Shown: positions 8,179-18,402, counted from the stretch's first letter. The stretch: DNA of 64,000 nucleotides from Candidatus Halocynthiibacter alkanivorans (GCF_003333265.1 NZ_QOLB01000091.1:1-64000); one strand, 5' to 3'. Notes: generated from the letters alone by a model not told the origin. Numbers and translations: made by a program.

Positions 8179-9417
8179 TCAACAGCCGTTGGCCTGAACA
8201 GCACAAGACTGAATGTCGCGCACTTTGTCATCAATCACGTCAAGCTGCGCTTCAATCGTGGTCTGGAAATCACCGAGCTGGGAAATAATCCCCGACATGC
8301 TTTCCATTTTGTCTCCGCCCAGGCGCGCGGCTTCAATTTTGCTCATCACCCGGGTCGCGCCCAGTCCGGAAATATAGCGTCGCATGGTAGAGATCGCCAC
8401 GGCGATATTTCTGACCTCGACGCCGATCTGATTCAAACCGCTTTCAGAATTTCGCTTACACAGGTCAGACAGCGACTCCAGATAGCGGAGTTCTTGTGGC
8501 ACGTTAATTTTTTCCCGCGATCTGCGTTCACGTTCGAATTGCTTGAATGATTCCCGCATGATCCGCAGGCTGCATTTCTGGAACAATCCTTCTTCGATCA
8601 CCCGCTGGATGGTGCCCATCGAATTGTCTGAATTGGAAATGAAATTGTTGAACCAGTTGGAGATCTCGTTCGACATCTGCTCATAATTCTGCGACAGCGA
8701 CGAAATCGGCCCGCCGGTGGGCTCAAGCCCCGAGGCGATCAGGCGCATATTGGTCGGCGTATTTCCTGCTTTACCAAAAGCAAGCGCCAGCGCATCGGTG
8801 AGCTTGTGCAACTCAATCACGTCGTCCATCATCTGGCGGTAGAGCACAATACTGCGGTCTTCGGCCTCATTCAGGACAACATCCCGCGCCGCAATCTCTT
8901 CGGCCAGCGCATGGGTGGCAAAGGTGCTGTAGCTGCCAAAGCCAAGCGCTTTGATCCGCGTCAGCAGCGCTTCGGAACTTTGCTCAGGCGTGACAGTGCC
9001 GGCCAGTTCCTGTTCCCGCAAAGCAGCGTATTCTTCCTGGATGGTGGCGAACAGTTCACTGCCGGGCTTCAGCCGCACCGACAAATAGCCTTCGCGCAGT
9101 GGAAAAACGATGGCATAGACCCAGTAATGCAAGCCGTCGCTGGCGTTATTTTTCACATAGGCGCCCATCGGCTGGCCGCTCTTGATCGTGTCCCAAAAAA
9201 GCTGAAAGACCCCTTTGGGCATATCCGGGTGACGGATGATTTTATGGGGCGCACCCAGCAGCTTGTCCCAGTCGTAATGTGCAACTCTGCGGAAAACTTC
9301 ATTACCGGCCTGGATGACACCACGTTTATCGGTGCGGGAGAAAAACGTCTCACTGAATTCAAACGGCGCCTCACCTGACTCCGGACGAATATCCACTCGG
9401 TTTTCTACAAAGCTCAT
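8179..9417 (-). CDS. Aer-type PAS domain protein without an MCP domain
   Basis: A 412-residue soluble protein. Residues about 24-130 form a PAS domain of the aerotaxis-receptor type, with FFSRTD, the motif IIRHPDMPKGVFQLFWDTI and the following YVKNN and WVYAIVFPL strands. In Aer this domain binds FAD and senses redox state. The rest (about 140-410) is mostly helical and lacks membrane segments, HAMP and the conserved methyl-accepting signalling hairpin. It may therefore act through protein contacts rather than classical chemotaxis coupling. The ATG at 9417 has AAGG eight bases upstream. No chemotaxis gene is adjacent. FAD binding is inferred from family resemblance only. Confidence 0.75.
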   Translation of the reverse strand: MSFVENRVDIRPESGEAPFEFSETFFSRTDKRGVIQAGNEVFRRVAHYDWDKLLGAPHKIIRHPDMPKGVFQLFWDTIKSGQPMGAYVKNNASDGLHYWVYAIVFPLREGYLSVRLKPGSELFATIQEEYAALREQELAGTVTPEQSSEALLTRIKALGFGSYSTFATHALAEEIAARDVVLNEAEDRSIVLYRQMMDDVIELHKLTDALALAFGKAGNTPTNMRLIASGLEPTGGPISSLSQNYEQMSNEISNWFNNFISNSDNSMGTIQRVIEEGLFQKCSLRIMRESFKQFERERRSREKINVPQELRYLESLSDLCKRNSESGLNQIGVEVRNIAVAISTMRRYISGLGATRVMSKIEAARLGGDKMESMSGIISQLGDFQTTIEAQLDVIDDKVRDIQSCAVQANGC

Positions 9418-10037
9418 AAAGCTGCCTTCTGCTTAAAATATTTGTTCCTGCCGCAGTCTTATCAGCCAAACCGTGTGTTCTTGCTTAACGCTGCCGGGTG
9501 ACGCGGACCCCGGAGCAAATCGCAATTTGCTGGATTTAGGGGGAATTTCAGCGGGATGGGCATCTGCTGGCAGAGACAAGACCCGGTCGCAGCAACAGAT
9601 GTCGTTGCTAATCTCTAAAATTTCTCAATAAAATCAATGCTATGACAACAACGCACGCAAGAAATCCAGGTTATTTCAATCCGCAATAAAACTTTGTGTA
9701 AGCCGCCTGATATCGCATTTTGTGACTACATTCAGCGTTGAAGCGTGAAAATATTTTTCGCGCATAAGAGTTCGAAATTGGATTTACGGCCGCGTTCCCC
9801 CCGGCCCGGCGATTTCAGCCCGCAATTGCCGCCCCCAATTGCCAGGCGCCGACTCACCGGGCTGTGGTGGCAGGTATTCCCGGCACGAGCCGCAATATTC
9901 TAAATGGTGGAAGCACTTCTGAACGGTCCGCCCTGGCGGCGCAGAGCGGTCCGGGACAGGCCCGCGGGCATATCGTCAACTCTGGCACCACGGCCCGGAA
10001 ATCGCCCGGGCCGCTCATCCCTCTCGGTGGCAGGGGC
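9418..10037. other. 620-bp gap, A/T-rich, no gene recognised
   Basis: The stretch 9600-9780 is clearly richer in A/T than the flanks and may hold promoters for the PAS gene. Near the rpe end a GC hairpin (8-bp arms at 9991-9998 and 10006-10013) could end rpe transcription, but it lacks a U-tract. No coding region was recognised. Confidence 0.45.
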
Positions 10038-10730
10038 TCAGCCGCGCGCCGCTTCAGCCGCGGCCCGGATGGTGCGGATATTGTCGCCATAAGGCGCCGG
10101 GTCGGAAACCGAGCCGCCGCGGAACACCGCGGAGCCGGCCACCAGCACATCAGCGCCGGCGGCAGCAACCAGTGGCGCGGTGACCGGGTCCACACCGCCA
10201 TCAATCTCGATATGGATCGGGCGGTCGCCGATCATCGCGCGCAGCTGGCGCACTTTGTCCACCTGACTGTGAATGAACTTCTGACCGCCAAAGCCCGGGT
10301 TCACCGTCATCACGCAGACCAGGTCGACCATATCAAGCAGGCAGCTGACGCTCTCCGCCGGCGTGCCCGGGTTCAGCGCAATGCCCGCTTTCGCCCCGGC
10401 GCCGCGGATCGCCTGCAAAGTGCGGTGAATATGCGCGCCGGCTTCCACGTGAGCGGTGATCACATCGGCACCGGCTTCGGCAAAGGCCTCAATATAGGGG
10501 TCCACCGGCGCGATCATCAGATGCACATCCATCACGCCTTTGATATGGGGCCGGATGGCTTTGCAGGTCGCCGGGCCAAAGGTGATATTGGGCACAAAAT
10601 GCCCGTCCATCACATCCACATGCACCCAGTCACAGCCCTGGGCTTCGATCGCAGCGCATTCTGCGCCAAAGTTGGCGAAATCAGCAGCAAGTATAGAGGG
10701 GGCGATCTTGATGGAACGATCAAAAGCCAT
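10038..10730 (-). CDS. rpe: Ribulose-phosphate 3-epimerase
   Basis: Interconverts ribulose-5-phosphate and xylulose-5-phosphate in the cytoplasmic pentose phosphate or Calvin pathways. Its 230 residues form a typical TIM barrel with family motifs APSILAADFA (10-19), HVDVMDGHFVPN (37-48) with metal-binding His/Asp, DVHLM (68-72), NPGFGGQKF (144-152) and the phosphate-binding IDGGV and AGSAVF near the C-terminus. The ATG at 10730 has AAAGGA eight bases upstream. It is a single minus-strand gene diverging from deoC, which also feeds sugar phosphates into central metabolism. No Calvin-cycle gene is visible nearby. Confidence 0.96.
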   Translation of the reverse strand: MAFDRSIKIAPSILAADFANFGAECAAIEAQGCDWVHVDVMDGHFVPNITFGPATCKAIRPHIKGVMDVHLMIAPVDPYIEAFAEAGADVITAHVEAGAHIHRTLQAIRGAGAKAGIALNPGTPAESVSCLLDMVDLVCVMTVNPGFGGQKFIHSQVDKVRQLRAMIGDRPIHIEIDGGVDPVTAPLVAAAGADVLVAGSAVFRGGSVSDPAPYGDNIRTIRAAAEAARG

Positions 10731-11068
10731 GGCGCGAATCCTTTGGTGGCGTGAAGTGGCAACGGGCGTTCGATACCTTTTCTGCGGCCGGCTGTCACCT
10801 CTGCCCGGGGCGGCAAAGCACCCGATACAACCGGATTAGACGCAAGTTGCGGCAGAATCAGCAAAATCGCCGCCCGCCCTCTGGTCCGCCCCTGCCCCGT
10901 CCGCGAGCAACGCAACAACAAACCAATCCCAAGCCAGTCCGGCACCATTGCCAAACCACTGGCCTGCAGGAGGGTGAAAAATCGCCGGATCCGGCTTTTG
11001 ACCAGCTGGTCAATCCTTGAAAAGCGAGCGCCGCCATGCCACCCTGAGCGCGACAAAAGGAGGCCACC
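10731..11068. other. 338-bp divergent intergenic region rpe/deoC
   Basis: This separates the divergent rpe and deoC genes and must hold both promoters. No gene or clear operator was recognised. The strong ribosome-binding site AAAGGAGG (11056-11063) for deoC is at its right end. Confidence 0.5.
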
Positions 11069-12067
11069 TTGCAAACATCCCCATCCCTTGCCGACGTCAC
11101 ATCGTCGCATCTGCCGCAGATCCATGAAGCCCGCAATCCGGGCATGGACCTGGACCTGGACTGGGTCCGCTCTGTTACCGCCAATACCTCCGCGATTGAG
11201 CGCCGTGCCGCCACACTTCCGGGCCGGCGCAGCGTGAAAAAGGACTATCAGGCGGCCTGGCTCTGCCGCGCCGTCAGCTTGATGGATCTGACAACGCTTT
11301 CTGGCGACGACACCGAGGGCCGGGTGCGCCGCCTTTGTGCCAAAGCGCGCCAGCCGGTGCGCGAAGACATCCTCAAAGATCTGGGCATGAGCGGGCTGAC
11401 CACCGGTGCGGTCTGCGTCTATCACGAAATGGTCGCCACCGCAGTGGCGGCTCTGGACGGCAGCAACATCCCGGTGGCGGCGGTCTCCACCGGTTTTCCC
11501 GCCGGGCTGTCGCCCTTCCACCTGCGGCTCGCCGAGATCGAGGACTCGGTAAAAGCCGGTGCCACGGAAATCGACATCGTTATCTCGCGCCGCCATGTGC
11601 TGACCGGGGACTGGCAGGCGCTGTACAATGAAATGCGCGCCTTCCGCACCGCCTGCGGCCCCGCCCATATCAAAGCCATTCTCGCCACCGGCGAACTCGG
11701 CTCGCTGCGCAATGTGGCGCGTGCGTCTTATGTCTGCATGATGGCGGGCGCGGATTTCATCAAAACCTCAACCGGCAAAGAAAGCGTCAACGCCACCCTG
11801 CCGGTCAGCCTGACGATGATCCGCACCATCCGCGACTATCACGCCCGCACCGGGGTGCGCATCGGCTACAAACCCGCCGGTGGCATTTCCAAGGCCAAGG
11901 ATTCACTGGTCTACCTGTCGCTGATCAAAGAGGAGCTTGGCGGGCGCTGGTTGAAACCGGACCTGTTCCGCTTTGGTGCCTCCTCGCTGCTGGGCGACAT
12001 TGAACGTCAGCTGGAACATCATCTGAGCGGCCACTATTCCGCCGCCAACCGCCACCCGATCGGATAA
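11069..12067 (+). CDS. deoC: Deoxyribose-phosphate aldolase
   Basis: Cleaves 2-deoxyribose-5-phosphate to acetaldehyde and glyceraldehyde-3-phosphate through a Schiff base. The 332-residue form matches the long DeoC subfamily. Active-site features are Asp169 in EIDIVI, the Schiff-base Lys232 in FIKTSTGK and the assisting Lys268 in GYKPAGG. Translation most likely starts at TTG 11069, because a near-perfect AAAGGAGG lies 5 bases before it; the first internal ATG (residue 26) has no such site. An aldehyde dehydrogenase starts 4 bases after the stop, so the acetaldehyde produced is probably oxidised by the next gene. Confidence 0.95.
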   Translation: MQTSPSLADVTSSHLPQIHEARNPGMDLDLDWVRSVTANTSAIERRAATLPGRRSVKKDYQAAWLCRAVSLMDLTTLSGDDTEGRVRRLCAKARQPVREDILKDLGMSGLTTGAVCVYHEMVATAVAALDGSNIPVAAVSTGFPAGLSPFHLRLAEIEDSVKAGATEIDIVISRRHVLTGDWQALYNEMRAFRTACGPAHIKAILATGELGSLRNVARASYVCMMAGADFIKTSTGKESVNATLPVSLTMIRTIRDYHARTGVRIGYKPAGGISKAKDSLVYLSLIKEELGGRWLKPDLFRFGASSLLGDIERQLEHHLSGHYSAANRHPIG

Positions 12068-12071
12068 GACC

Positions 12072-14420
12072 ATGAATGTGAAAGAGATATTTGAAACCAT
12101 GGATTATGGCCCCGCCCCTGAAAACTCCGATGAAGCGATGGCCTGGCTGATGCAACGTGGCGACGGGTTTGGTCATTTCATTGACGGCAAGATGACCGCA
12201 CACCACGACGGGTTCAAAAGCCGCAACCCGGCCACCGGCGTCACACTTGCCACCCTGTCTCAGGGCAGCAGCGAGGATGTGGACGCCGCCGTGTCCGCTG
12301 CCCGCAAAGCCCAGGGAAAATGGGCAAAACTACCCGGCCACAAACGGGCGCAGTATCTCTATGCGCTGGCACGCCTGGTGCAGAAACATTCGCGCCTGTT
12401 TGCGGTGCTGGAGACGCTGGACAACGGCAAACCGATCCGCGAAAGCCGCGACATCGACATCCCGCTGGTGGCACGGCATTTCTATTACCACGCCGGCATG
12501 GCCCAGCTGATGGATGAAGAGCTGCCCGGAGCGGAAGCGCTGGGGGTTTGCGGCCAGATCATCCCGTGGAACTTCCCGCTGTTGATGCTGTCGTGGAAAA
12601 TCGCCCCCGCCATCGCCATGGGCAATACCGTGGTGCTGAAACCGGCGGAATATACTTCACTCACCGCTTTGCTGTTTGCGCAGATCTGTCAGGAGGCTGG
12701 CCTGCCCAAAGGGGTGGTCAATATCGTTACCGGTGACGGCGCCACCGGCGAGCTGATCGTCAACCACAAGGACATCGACAAGATCGCCTTTACCGGCTCC
12801 ACCGCTGTGGGCCGCCGCATCCGCGAAGCCACTGCCGGGTCTGGCAAGGCGCTGACGCTCGAGCTGGGTGGAAAATCGCCTTATATCGTTTTTGATGATG
12901 CCGATATCGACAGCGCCATTGAAGGCCTGGTGGACGCGATCTGGTTCAACCAGGGCCAGGTCTGCTGTGCCGGCTCGCGCCTGATCGTGCAGGAAGGCAT
13001 TGCAGAGGACTTTTATGCCCGGCTGCGTCTGCGCATGGAAAAGCTGCGCATCGGCAACCCGCTGGACAAATGTGTCGATGTGGGCGCGCTGGTCGATCCG
13101 GTGCAGTTGAAAGCTGTGAGCAAACTGGTCAACGAGGGCGGCCACGAGGGCGAGGTGTTCCAATGCGGCACATTGCCGGAGGCGGGCTGTTTTTACCCGC
13201 CAACCCTGATCACCGGGCTGCACCCGGCCGCGCGTCTGATGCAGGAAGAAATCTTTGGTCCGGTGCTGGTCGCAACCACTTTCCGCACCCCGTCTGAGGC
13301 GGTGGAAATTGCCAACAACACCCGCTATGGCCTGGCGGCGACGCTGTGGACTGAAAACGTCAACCTGGCGCTGGACATCGCCCCCAAACTGGCGGCCGGC
13401 GTGGTCTGGACCAATGCCACCAACCTGTTTGACGCCGCCGCCGGTTTTGGTGGTGTGCGTGAAAGCGGCTTTGGCCGTGAAGGTGGCTGGGAAGGGCTGC
13501 GCGCCTATACCCGCCCCAACACAAAAGCTGCGAAACAGGCGCAGATCCTGCCGGTCGCAAGGCCCGCTACCGCGGAGGTCAACCAGCTGGACCGCACCGC
13601 CAAGCTATATGTCGGTGGCAAACAGGCGCGCCCGGATGCGGGGTATTCCAGCCCGGTGTTTTCGCCGCGTGGCCGGCAGCTGGGCCATGTCTCTCTGGCC
13701 AACCGCAAAGATGTGCGCAACGCGGTTGAAGCCGCTGCCGGTGCCAAAGCCTGGGGCAAAACGTCGGGCCATCTGCGGGCACAGATCCTCTATTACATCG
13801 CAGAAAACCTGTCGGCGCGTGCGGACGAGTTCGCCGCCCGGATCCGCGATCTGACCGGCGCCACCGAGGCCCGCGCAAAGGCTGAGGTGGAGGCCAGCAT
13901 ATCCACCCTGTTCACCGCCGGGGCCTGGGCTGACAAATTTGACGGCGCCACCAAGGCGGTGCCGATGCGCGCCCTGGCGGTGGCGGTGAATGAACCGGTC
14001 GGCATAATCGGCGCGATCTGTTCTGATGATCAGCCGCTGCTGGGTCTGATCGGGGCGATGGCACCGGCGCTGGCGATGGGCAACCGGGTGGTTCTGGTGG
14101 CCTCAGAAGCGGCGCCGCTGGCGGCAACCGACTTTTATCAGGTGCTGGAAACTTCAGACGTGCCCGCAGGTGTGGTCAACATCCTCACCGGCAGCCATTC
14201 TGAACTGGCGCGGCCGCTGGCGGGCCATATGGGCGTTGACGCGATCTGGTGTTTCTCCTCCTGCGACCTCTCGAAGGTGGTTGAAGCGGAATCCGCCAGC
14301 AATCTCAAACGCAGCTGGGTCAACAACGGCCTGGCGCGGGACTGGGCCACCACGCCGATGCGCGATGTGCTGCCTCAGACGACAGAGGTCAAAACCATCT
14401 GGGTGCCCTACGGCGAATAA
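12072..14420 (+). CDS. Tandem aldehyde dehydrogenase (active N-half, inactive C-half)
   Basis: A 782-residue protein made of a full aldehyde dehydrogenase (about 30-490) fused to a second, shortened ALDH-like region (about 510-780). The first half has Asn167 (PWNFP), Glu264 (LELGGK) and the catalytic Cys298/Cys299 (GQVCCAG). The second half keeps NAD-fold-like segments but no recognisable catalytic Cys motif, so it is probably structural or regulatory. The gene follows deoC by 4 bases. Oxidation of DeoC-derived acetaldehyde to acetate with NAD(P)+ is the likely role. A good terminator follows at 14453. Confidence 0.9.
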   Translation: MNVKEIFETMDYGPAPENSDEAMAWLMQRGDGFGHFIDGKMTAHHDGFKSRNPATGVTLATLSQGSSEDVDAAVSAARKAQGKWAKLPGHKRAQYLYALARLVQKHSRLFAVLETLDNGKPIRESRDIDIPLVARHFYYHAGMAQLMDEELPGAEALGVCGQIIPWNFPLLMLSWKIAPAIAMGNTVVLKPAEYTSLTALLFAQICQEAGLPKGVVNIVTGDGATGELIVNHKDIDKIAFTGSTAVGRRIREATAGSGKALTLELGGKSPYIVFDDADIDSAIEGLVDAIWFNQGQVCCAGSRLIVQEGIAEDFYARLRLRMEKLRIGNPLDKCVDVGALVDPVQLKAVSKLVNEGGHEGEVFQCGTLPEAGCFYPPTLITGLHPAARLMQEEIFGPVLVATTFRTPSEAVEIANNTRYGLAATLWTENVNLALDIAPKLAAGVVWTNATNLFDAAAGFGGVRESGFGREGGWEGLRAYTRPNTKAAKQAQILPVARPATAEVNQLDRTAKLYVGGKQARPDAGYSSPVFSPRGRQLGHVSLANRKDVRNAVEAAAGAKAWGKTSGHLRAQILYYIAENLSARADEFAARIRDLTGATEARAKAEVEASISTLFTAGAWADKFDGATKAVPMRALAVAVNEPVGIIGAICSDDQPLLGLIGAMAPALAMGNRVVLVASEAAPLAATDFYQVLETSDVPAGVVNILTGSHSELARPLAGHMGVDAIWCFSSCDLSKVVEAESASNLKRSWVNNGLARDWATTPMRDVLPQTTEVKTIWVPYGE

Positions 14421-14452
14421 GCGCCCTGCCTCTCGCACACACACACAAAGAA

Positions 14453-14490
14453 AGCCCCGGCAGCACAATGCTCCGGGGCTTTTTCGTTTT
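14453..14490 (+). terminator. Rho-independent terminator of the deoC operon
   Basis: AGCCCCGG (14453-14460) pairs with CCGGGGCT (14473-14480), followed by TTTTCGTTTT. It ends the deoC-ALDH transcript 33 bases after the stop codon. Confidence 0.88.
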
Positions 14491-14609
14491 CGGGTTTGTA
14501 GCGGGCAGCCAGAGATTAAAGCGGCATGTGGCCGGAAACACGTACTGACTGAGCCGCCCTGCCGGGCCCGCAGACGTATGGGGCGAAGCAGAAGGAGTGA
14601 AGCGGCGTG

Positions 14610-15149
14610 TTACCAGCTGAAATCAGCGGCGGTATTGGCAAAACTGCGCGTTAACATCGCCTTGTCATCCGTGCTGCCCTGGGCGCGCACCGCCACGTCG
14701 ATCCGCTGGGCGGCATTAAAGCCCTGCGCGGCGTCAGCGGTTGGCGCCTGGCCATAGGCCGAGCTGTAGGCGACTACAAAGCGGGCGACGCCAGCTTGTT
14801 CTGCGTCTGCAAAGGGGGACTGTCCGGGGCGCAGGACAACCGCGCTCAATTCGCCATCGACCGTCACGGATGCGGGGAGCACCACAATATCGGTGCCGTC
14901 TGCAACAGCGCCCAGCGCAGGCACCACGCTGACATAGAAATCCAGCCCGCCGAGGTGGCCATCGGAGGTCTCGTCCGGATGGCTGTCACGCAGGGTTGTG
15001 GCCAGCATGAACCCCATGCGAAATTGCTCTGCCTCAGCAGAAGATGCGGGTTGAACAAGGGCGACATTAAAGCTGTGGGCAAGAGCGGGGCTGGCAGCGA
15101 AAGCGAGGCCAAGCAGCGCGAGAACGGCGAGGGGATTTTTATGTTTCAT
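14610..15149 (-). CDS. Exported protein, truncated periplasmic-binding-protein-like
   Basis: A 179-residue protein with a clear signal peptide (cleavage after ALA, about residue 24). The mature start (HSFNVALVQPAS, then an acidic helix and GGLDFYVSVVPALG) resembles the first lobe of leucine/isoleucine/valine-type binding proteins, but the protein is too short to have two lobes. No transporter genes are adjacent; it converges on the deoC-ALDH operon. Function is unknown, and a free-standing sensor or degraded binding protein are both possible. The ribosome-binding site before 15149 is weak. Confidence 0.6.
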   Translation of the reverse strand: MKHKNPLAVLALLGLAFAASPALAHSFNVALVQPASSAEAEQFRMGFMLATTLRDSHPDETSDGHLGGLDFYVSVVPALGAVADGTDIVVLPASVTVDGELSAVVLRPGQSPFADAEQAGVARFVVAYSSAYGQAPTADAAQGFNAAQRIDVAVRAQGSTDDKAMLTRSFANTAADFSW

Positions 15150-15894
15150 ACCGACAGTTCACACGGATCTGTACCCTGTTCAATACACATGTCCGGGAGC
15201 CTTGGCCTGGAGGCAGCTCTCCGCCCACAGGCGTTTTTCGGACAGCGGCAGGCAGTGGCTGTGAGGGATGCGCCAGGTCAGATACCGGTGCAGATACCGG
15301 CGCAGATATGCCTGCCCAATACGCTTGCGCGTTGCGCCTGCCCACCCGCGGGCAAACGACCCTCCAGCAAAGCGGACATGGGATTTCGCTGTTCACGCTC
15401 AATGTCCAGCTGAGCGCGGACCCGGGCGGATTGGCCCATATTGGCGGGGGCATTCGCCCAGAGATCATGCCCCGCGCGGTTCTGATGGTGGGCATCCGGT
15501 GCAAGCCAGGCCACCCGGCCCCGCGGTATGCAGAGCACGAGTCCGGCGGCGAAAATGAGACCCTAATACAGGGAAATTCCGGGGTCCGTCGCCGGATATC
15601 TACCTGTTCAGAGCGGTCACAAATCATGGTGACACGTCCGGCGTGAAGGGCCGCGTCAGAAAAGACGACGCGCCAATTTCTGCGGTTTCAGACGCGCCGT
15701 CTGATCCACATTCATCAGGCGAGGTGCAAACGGGCCGCGCCGGGCACTCCGGCTTGATCATCGGCGGTGAGTATGACGATATGGCCGGGCGTGACGCCTG
15801 AAGCGGCTGGCGGCGCCATGCTGCCACCCGGTATTAGTCCAAACCGGCTGGCGGAGCACGCTACAGAGACCTGAGCGCAAATTGCGGAGAAAGA
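15150..15894. other. 745-bp gap with a 12-bp triple repeat
   Basis: No coding region was recognised. Three 12-bp units beginning CAGATA occur in tandem at about 15279-15314; the first two differ at one base and the third is degenerate. The rest is GC-rich and has only short unsupported frames. Confidence 0.5.
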
Positions 15895-16758
15895 ATGCAG
15901 CAACGTCAAATACTACAGGCTATCGGACTTATGCTTATCGCCATGGTCCTGATCCCGTCCGGCGATGCCGCCGGCAAGCTGCTGGTGGCGAACCACGGCG
16001 TTTCGCCACTGTTTGTCGCCTGGAGTCGTTTTCTCATCGGCGCGGTGGTCTTCCTGCCTTTTGCCGGGCGCTTTGAAGCCCGCTTGTTTCTCGACTGGCG
16101 CATCTGGCTGCGGGCTGTGTTTATCGTCGGTGGTATCAGTTCGATCCTGACGGCACTCCGCACCGAGCCGATATCCAACGTCTATGCCATTTTCTTTGTC
16201 GGCCCGATCCTGTCTTATTTCCTCTCCGCAATGCTGCTCAAAGAACAGATCAGCCGCAGTCGCACCACGCTGTTGCTGATTGGCTTTGGCGGCGTATTGC
16301 TGGTGGTAAAACCCGGGTCAGACATGGGGGCGGGTGCCGTCTATGCCCTGCTCGCCGGCGCATTTTATGGCTGCTACCTGGTCGCGAACCGCTGGCTCGT
16401 CACCGTTGCGCGCCCGCGGATGATGCTGTTGTCCCAGCTGATCATCGGTGCCTTGCTTCTGACCCCATTGGGTATCGCCGGAATCCCGCAGCTGAGCGCA
16501 CCGGTATTCAGCCTGTCGATGCTCAGCGCGATTGCCTCCCTTCTTGGAAATCTCGCGTTGATCCTTGCCTATCGACGCGCAGAGGCCAGCAAGCTCGCAC
16601 CATTGCTGTATGTGCAACTGATCAGCGCCGCCACACTTGGCGCCGTGCTGTTTGACAGCTGGCCGGACACGCTGGCGCTGCTCGGGATTTCAATACTGCT
16701 GACCACCGGTTTTGCCTCATTCCTGATCCGGCCGAAGCCGGCGGCAGCCCTGTCCTGA
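15895..16758 (+). CDS. EamA/DMT family transporter
   Basis: A 287-residue inner-membrane protein with about ten hydrophobic helices in two EamA repeats (about 8-138 and 148-280). Family landmarks include PLFVAWSRFLIGA early in repeat one, LLKEQISR near residue 115 and VKPG at the repeat junction (about 139-142). The second repeat shows SLLGNLALILAYRRAEASKLAPLLYVQL. These carriers usually export amino acids or other metabolites by a proton-coupled route; the substrate cannot be inferred. It is a lone plus-strand gene, and AGAAAG just before the ATG can serve as ribosome-binding site. Confidence 0.88.
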   Translation: MQQRQILQAIGLMLIAMVLIPSGDAAGKLLVANHGVSPLFVAWSRFLIGAVVFLPFAGRFEARLFLDWRIWLRAVFIVGGISSILTALRTEPISNVYAIFFVGPILSYFLSAMLLKEQISRSRTTLLLIGFGGVLLVVKPGSDMGAGAVYALLAGAFYGCYLVANRWLVTVARPRMMLLSQLIIGALLLTPLGIAGIPQLSAPVFSLSMLSAIASLLGNLALILAYRRAEASKLAPLLYVQLISAATLGAVLFDSWPDTLALLGISILLTTGFASFLIRPKPAAALS

Positions 16759-16908
16759 CCGGGGGAAGACCGCTCCCTGGTTCAGAATGCCGTCGTCCCC
16801 CCGCCACTGCCGGTTCAGATAAAAGCCGCCAACCGGCAAAACGATCCGGAACGACGGCACTGGCATGAGGCTGACGCAGAGCCCACGCCAGTTCTGATCA
16901 CGCGACAC

Positions 16909-17799
16909 TCAGTCGGCGATGCCGTTTACGATTTGGGCGATGTTTTTCCTGAAGTGCCGGACCAGGTTTTTCAGCGGCTTGTTGTCGGTCGAGACCCATC
17001 TGGCTTCAAATGAGATCCGGGCAGGTTCATCAGGCTTCCAGATCTGCTTCTTGGGAATATGCGGCAGAATTTTGCTTCTGGGCAGCACCGCCGAGCCCAG
17101 CCCGTGTGCTGCCCAATCGGCCAGCACCTGGTAGCTGAGTGCTTTGCCTTCATATTCTTTGATCTCTTTGCGTGTGGTGCGCAGCAGAGATCTGGTGATT
17201 TCTGACAGACCGCAGGAGTCCGGAACCATCACAAATGTTTCGTCGCGGATGTCATCCACCATCACAGTGGAACTGGCCGCGTCGCCGTGGTCATTGATCA
17301 GGAACAGGTCTTCCTCATACAGCGGCAGGGCATTTTTATCGGAGATTTTCTTCAGAGACGGCACCAGGATGAGATCAAGTTCCAGGTTTTTCAGTTTCGC
17401 ATCGAGCACGCTCAGATTGTCCTCGATCAGCAGCACTTCATGTTTGCTGTTCTGCGCCTTGTAGGAGTTGGTAAGCGGGGTAATGAACATGGTGCTGACC
17501 AACGGCGACATACCGATTTTCAACACCACGGAACCGGGATTGGAGAATTCTTTAGCGCTCTGGATTATCAAGTCCTCCAGCTGCAAAATCGACGCAATTT
17601 TGGGCAGTAACATATCCCCGAACGGGGTGATCTTTACCGATCGTGTGGTTCGGGTGAAGATTTTTTCGCCCAGTTCTTCTTCCAGTTTTGACACCCCGTT
17701 GGACAGGGTGGGTTGCGTCACATTGCAAAACTCAGCGGCTCTGCTAAAGGAGCTGAGCTCTGCTGTGGCTTTCACAAATTTCAGGTGAGACAGGTTCAT
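16909..17799 (-). CDS. LysR family transcriptional regulator
   Basis: A 296-residue LysR-type regulator. The helix-turn-helix (SSFSRAAEFCNVTQPTLSN, about 15-33, then VSKLEEELGEKIFTRT) is followed by an effector-binding domain (about 90-290). The start is placed at ATG 17799 because the domain begins immediately after it; an upstream GTG-type extension of 49 residues is not family-like. It is divergent from the 94-residue protein gene at 18061, and a candidate T-N11-A site lies between them (17957-17971). It probably regulates that gene or its cluster. The ligand is unknown; the effector domain is rich in Lys and Glu. Confidence 0.88.
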   Translation of the reverse strand: MNLSHLKFVKATAELSSFSRAAEFCNVTQPTLSNGVSKLEEELGEKIFTRTTRSVKITPFGDMLLPKIASILQLEDLIIQSAKEFSNPGSVVLKIGMSPLVSTMFITPLTNSYKAQNSKHEVLLIEDNLSVLDAKLKNLELDLILVPSLKKISDKNALPLYEEDLFLINDHGDAASSTVMVDDIRDETFVMVPDSCGLSEITRSLLRTTRKEIKEYEGKALSYQVLADWAAHGLGSAVLPRSKILPHIPKKQIWKPDEPARISFEARWVSTDNKPLKNLVRHFRKNIAQIVNGIAD

Positions 17800-17956
17800 G
17801 GCGCGCCGTTCATTGCTGTTTTCGATCAATAGAATCGTTTCACTCAGATTTCCTATAATGCGGGGTTCTGGTGCGTTTGACCACCTGGCCCCCTGCCCTT
17901 TGCCCAGCGCAGTCAGGTATCGGACCGTTGCCGCGCCGCCTGCCACGCGGCATTCA

Positions 17957-17971
17957 TATCATTATTCGATA
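17957..17971. promoter_or_regulatory. Candidate LysR-type operator
   Basis: TATC-N7-GATA in the A/T-rich gap between the lysR gene and the divergent 94-residue gene. Within it, T17959 and A17971 fit the T-N11-A core of LysR sites. This is positional inference only. Confidence 0.35.
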
Positions 17972-18060
17972 AATAGTATTTTTTAAATCAATTTCAAAAT
18001 GAAAGCGGCGTTATTTATATCTGTGTCTGTCGAACAACCCCACAGACGAAGGAACACAAT

Positions 18061-18345
18061 ATGTCTGCTTACCTGCAAATCACCCTCAAGATCTCTGACA
18101 AAAACCGTGGCGCTGCTGCAGCTGTCTACAGCAAATATAAAGCCCCGTTTCTGAACACCGTTGCTGGCGCTGAGTCCAAATCGCTTCTGGTGCGCGACGA
18201 AGATGTTCAGGTTCTGCACGGTTTCGCCTCTACCGATGCGGCAAACGCCTACCTGAAAAGCGACATTTTCAACAATGACGTTGTCGGCGAACTTGGCCCG
18301 CTTCTGGATGCGGATCCCGTAGTGAGCATCTACGAAGCCCACTAA
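18061..18345 (+). CDS. Small dimeric alpha/beta-barrel-like protein
   Basis: A 94-residue soluble protein with the length and strand-helix pattern of the dimeric alpha/beta barrel (ABM-like) superfamily: strand SAYLQITLKI, helix AAAAVYSKYKAPF, strand LLVRDEDVQVLHGF, helix TDAANAYLKSDIF and a last strand VVSIYEAH. Such proteins include heme-degrading and quinol mono-oxygenases, but no catalytic residue set can be assigned here. It has its own terminator (18403) and a divergent LysR gene upstream. A truncated relative lies 2.1 kb downstream at 20150. The function is unknown, but the gene is clearly coding. Confidence 0.8.
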   Translation: MSAYLQITLKISDKNRGAAAAVYSKYKAPFLNTVAGAESKSLLVRDEDVQVLHGFASTDAANAYLKSDIFNNDVVGELGPLLDADPVVSIYEAH

Positions 18346-18402
18346 TTCACTTTGCCACTCACGGCAAAATGCGTCTCTCCTGAAAACGGGTTGCGCATGT
18401 GA

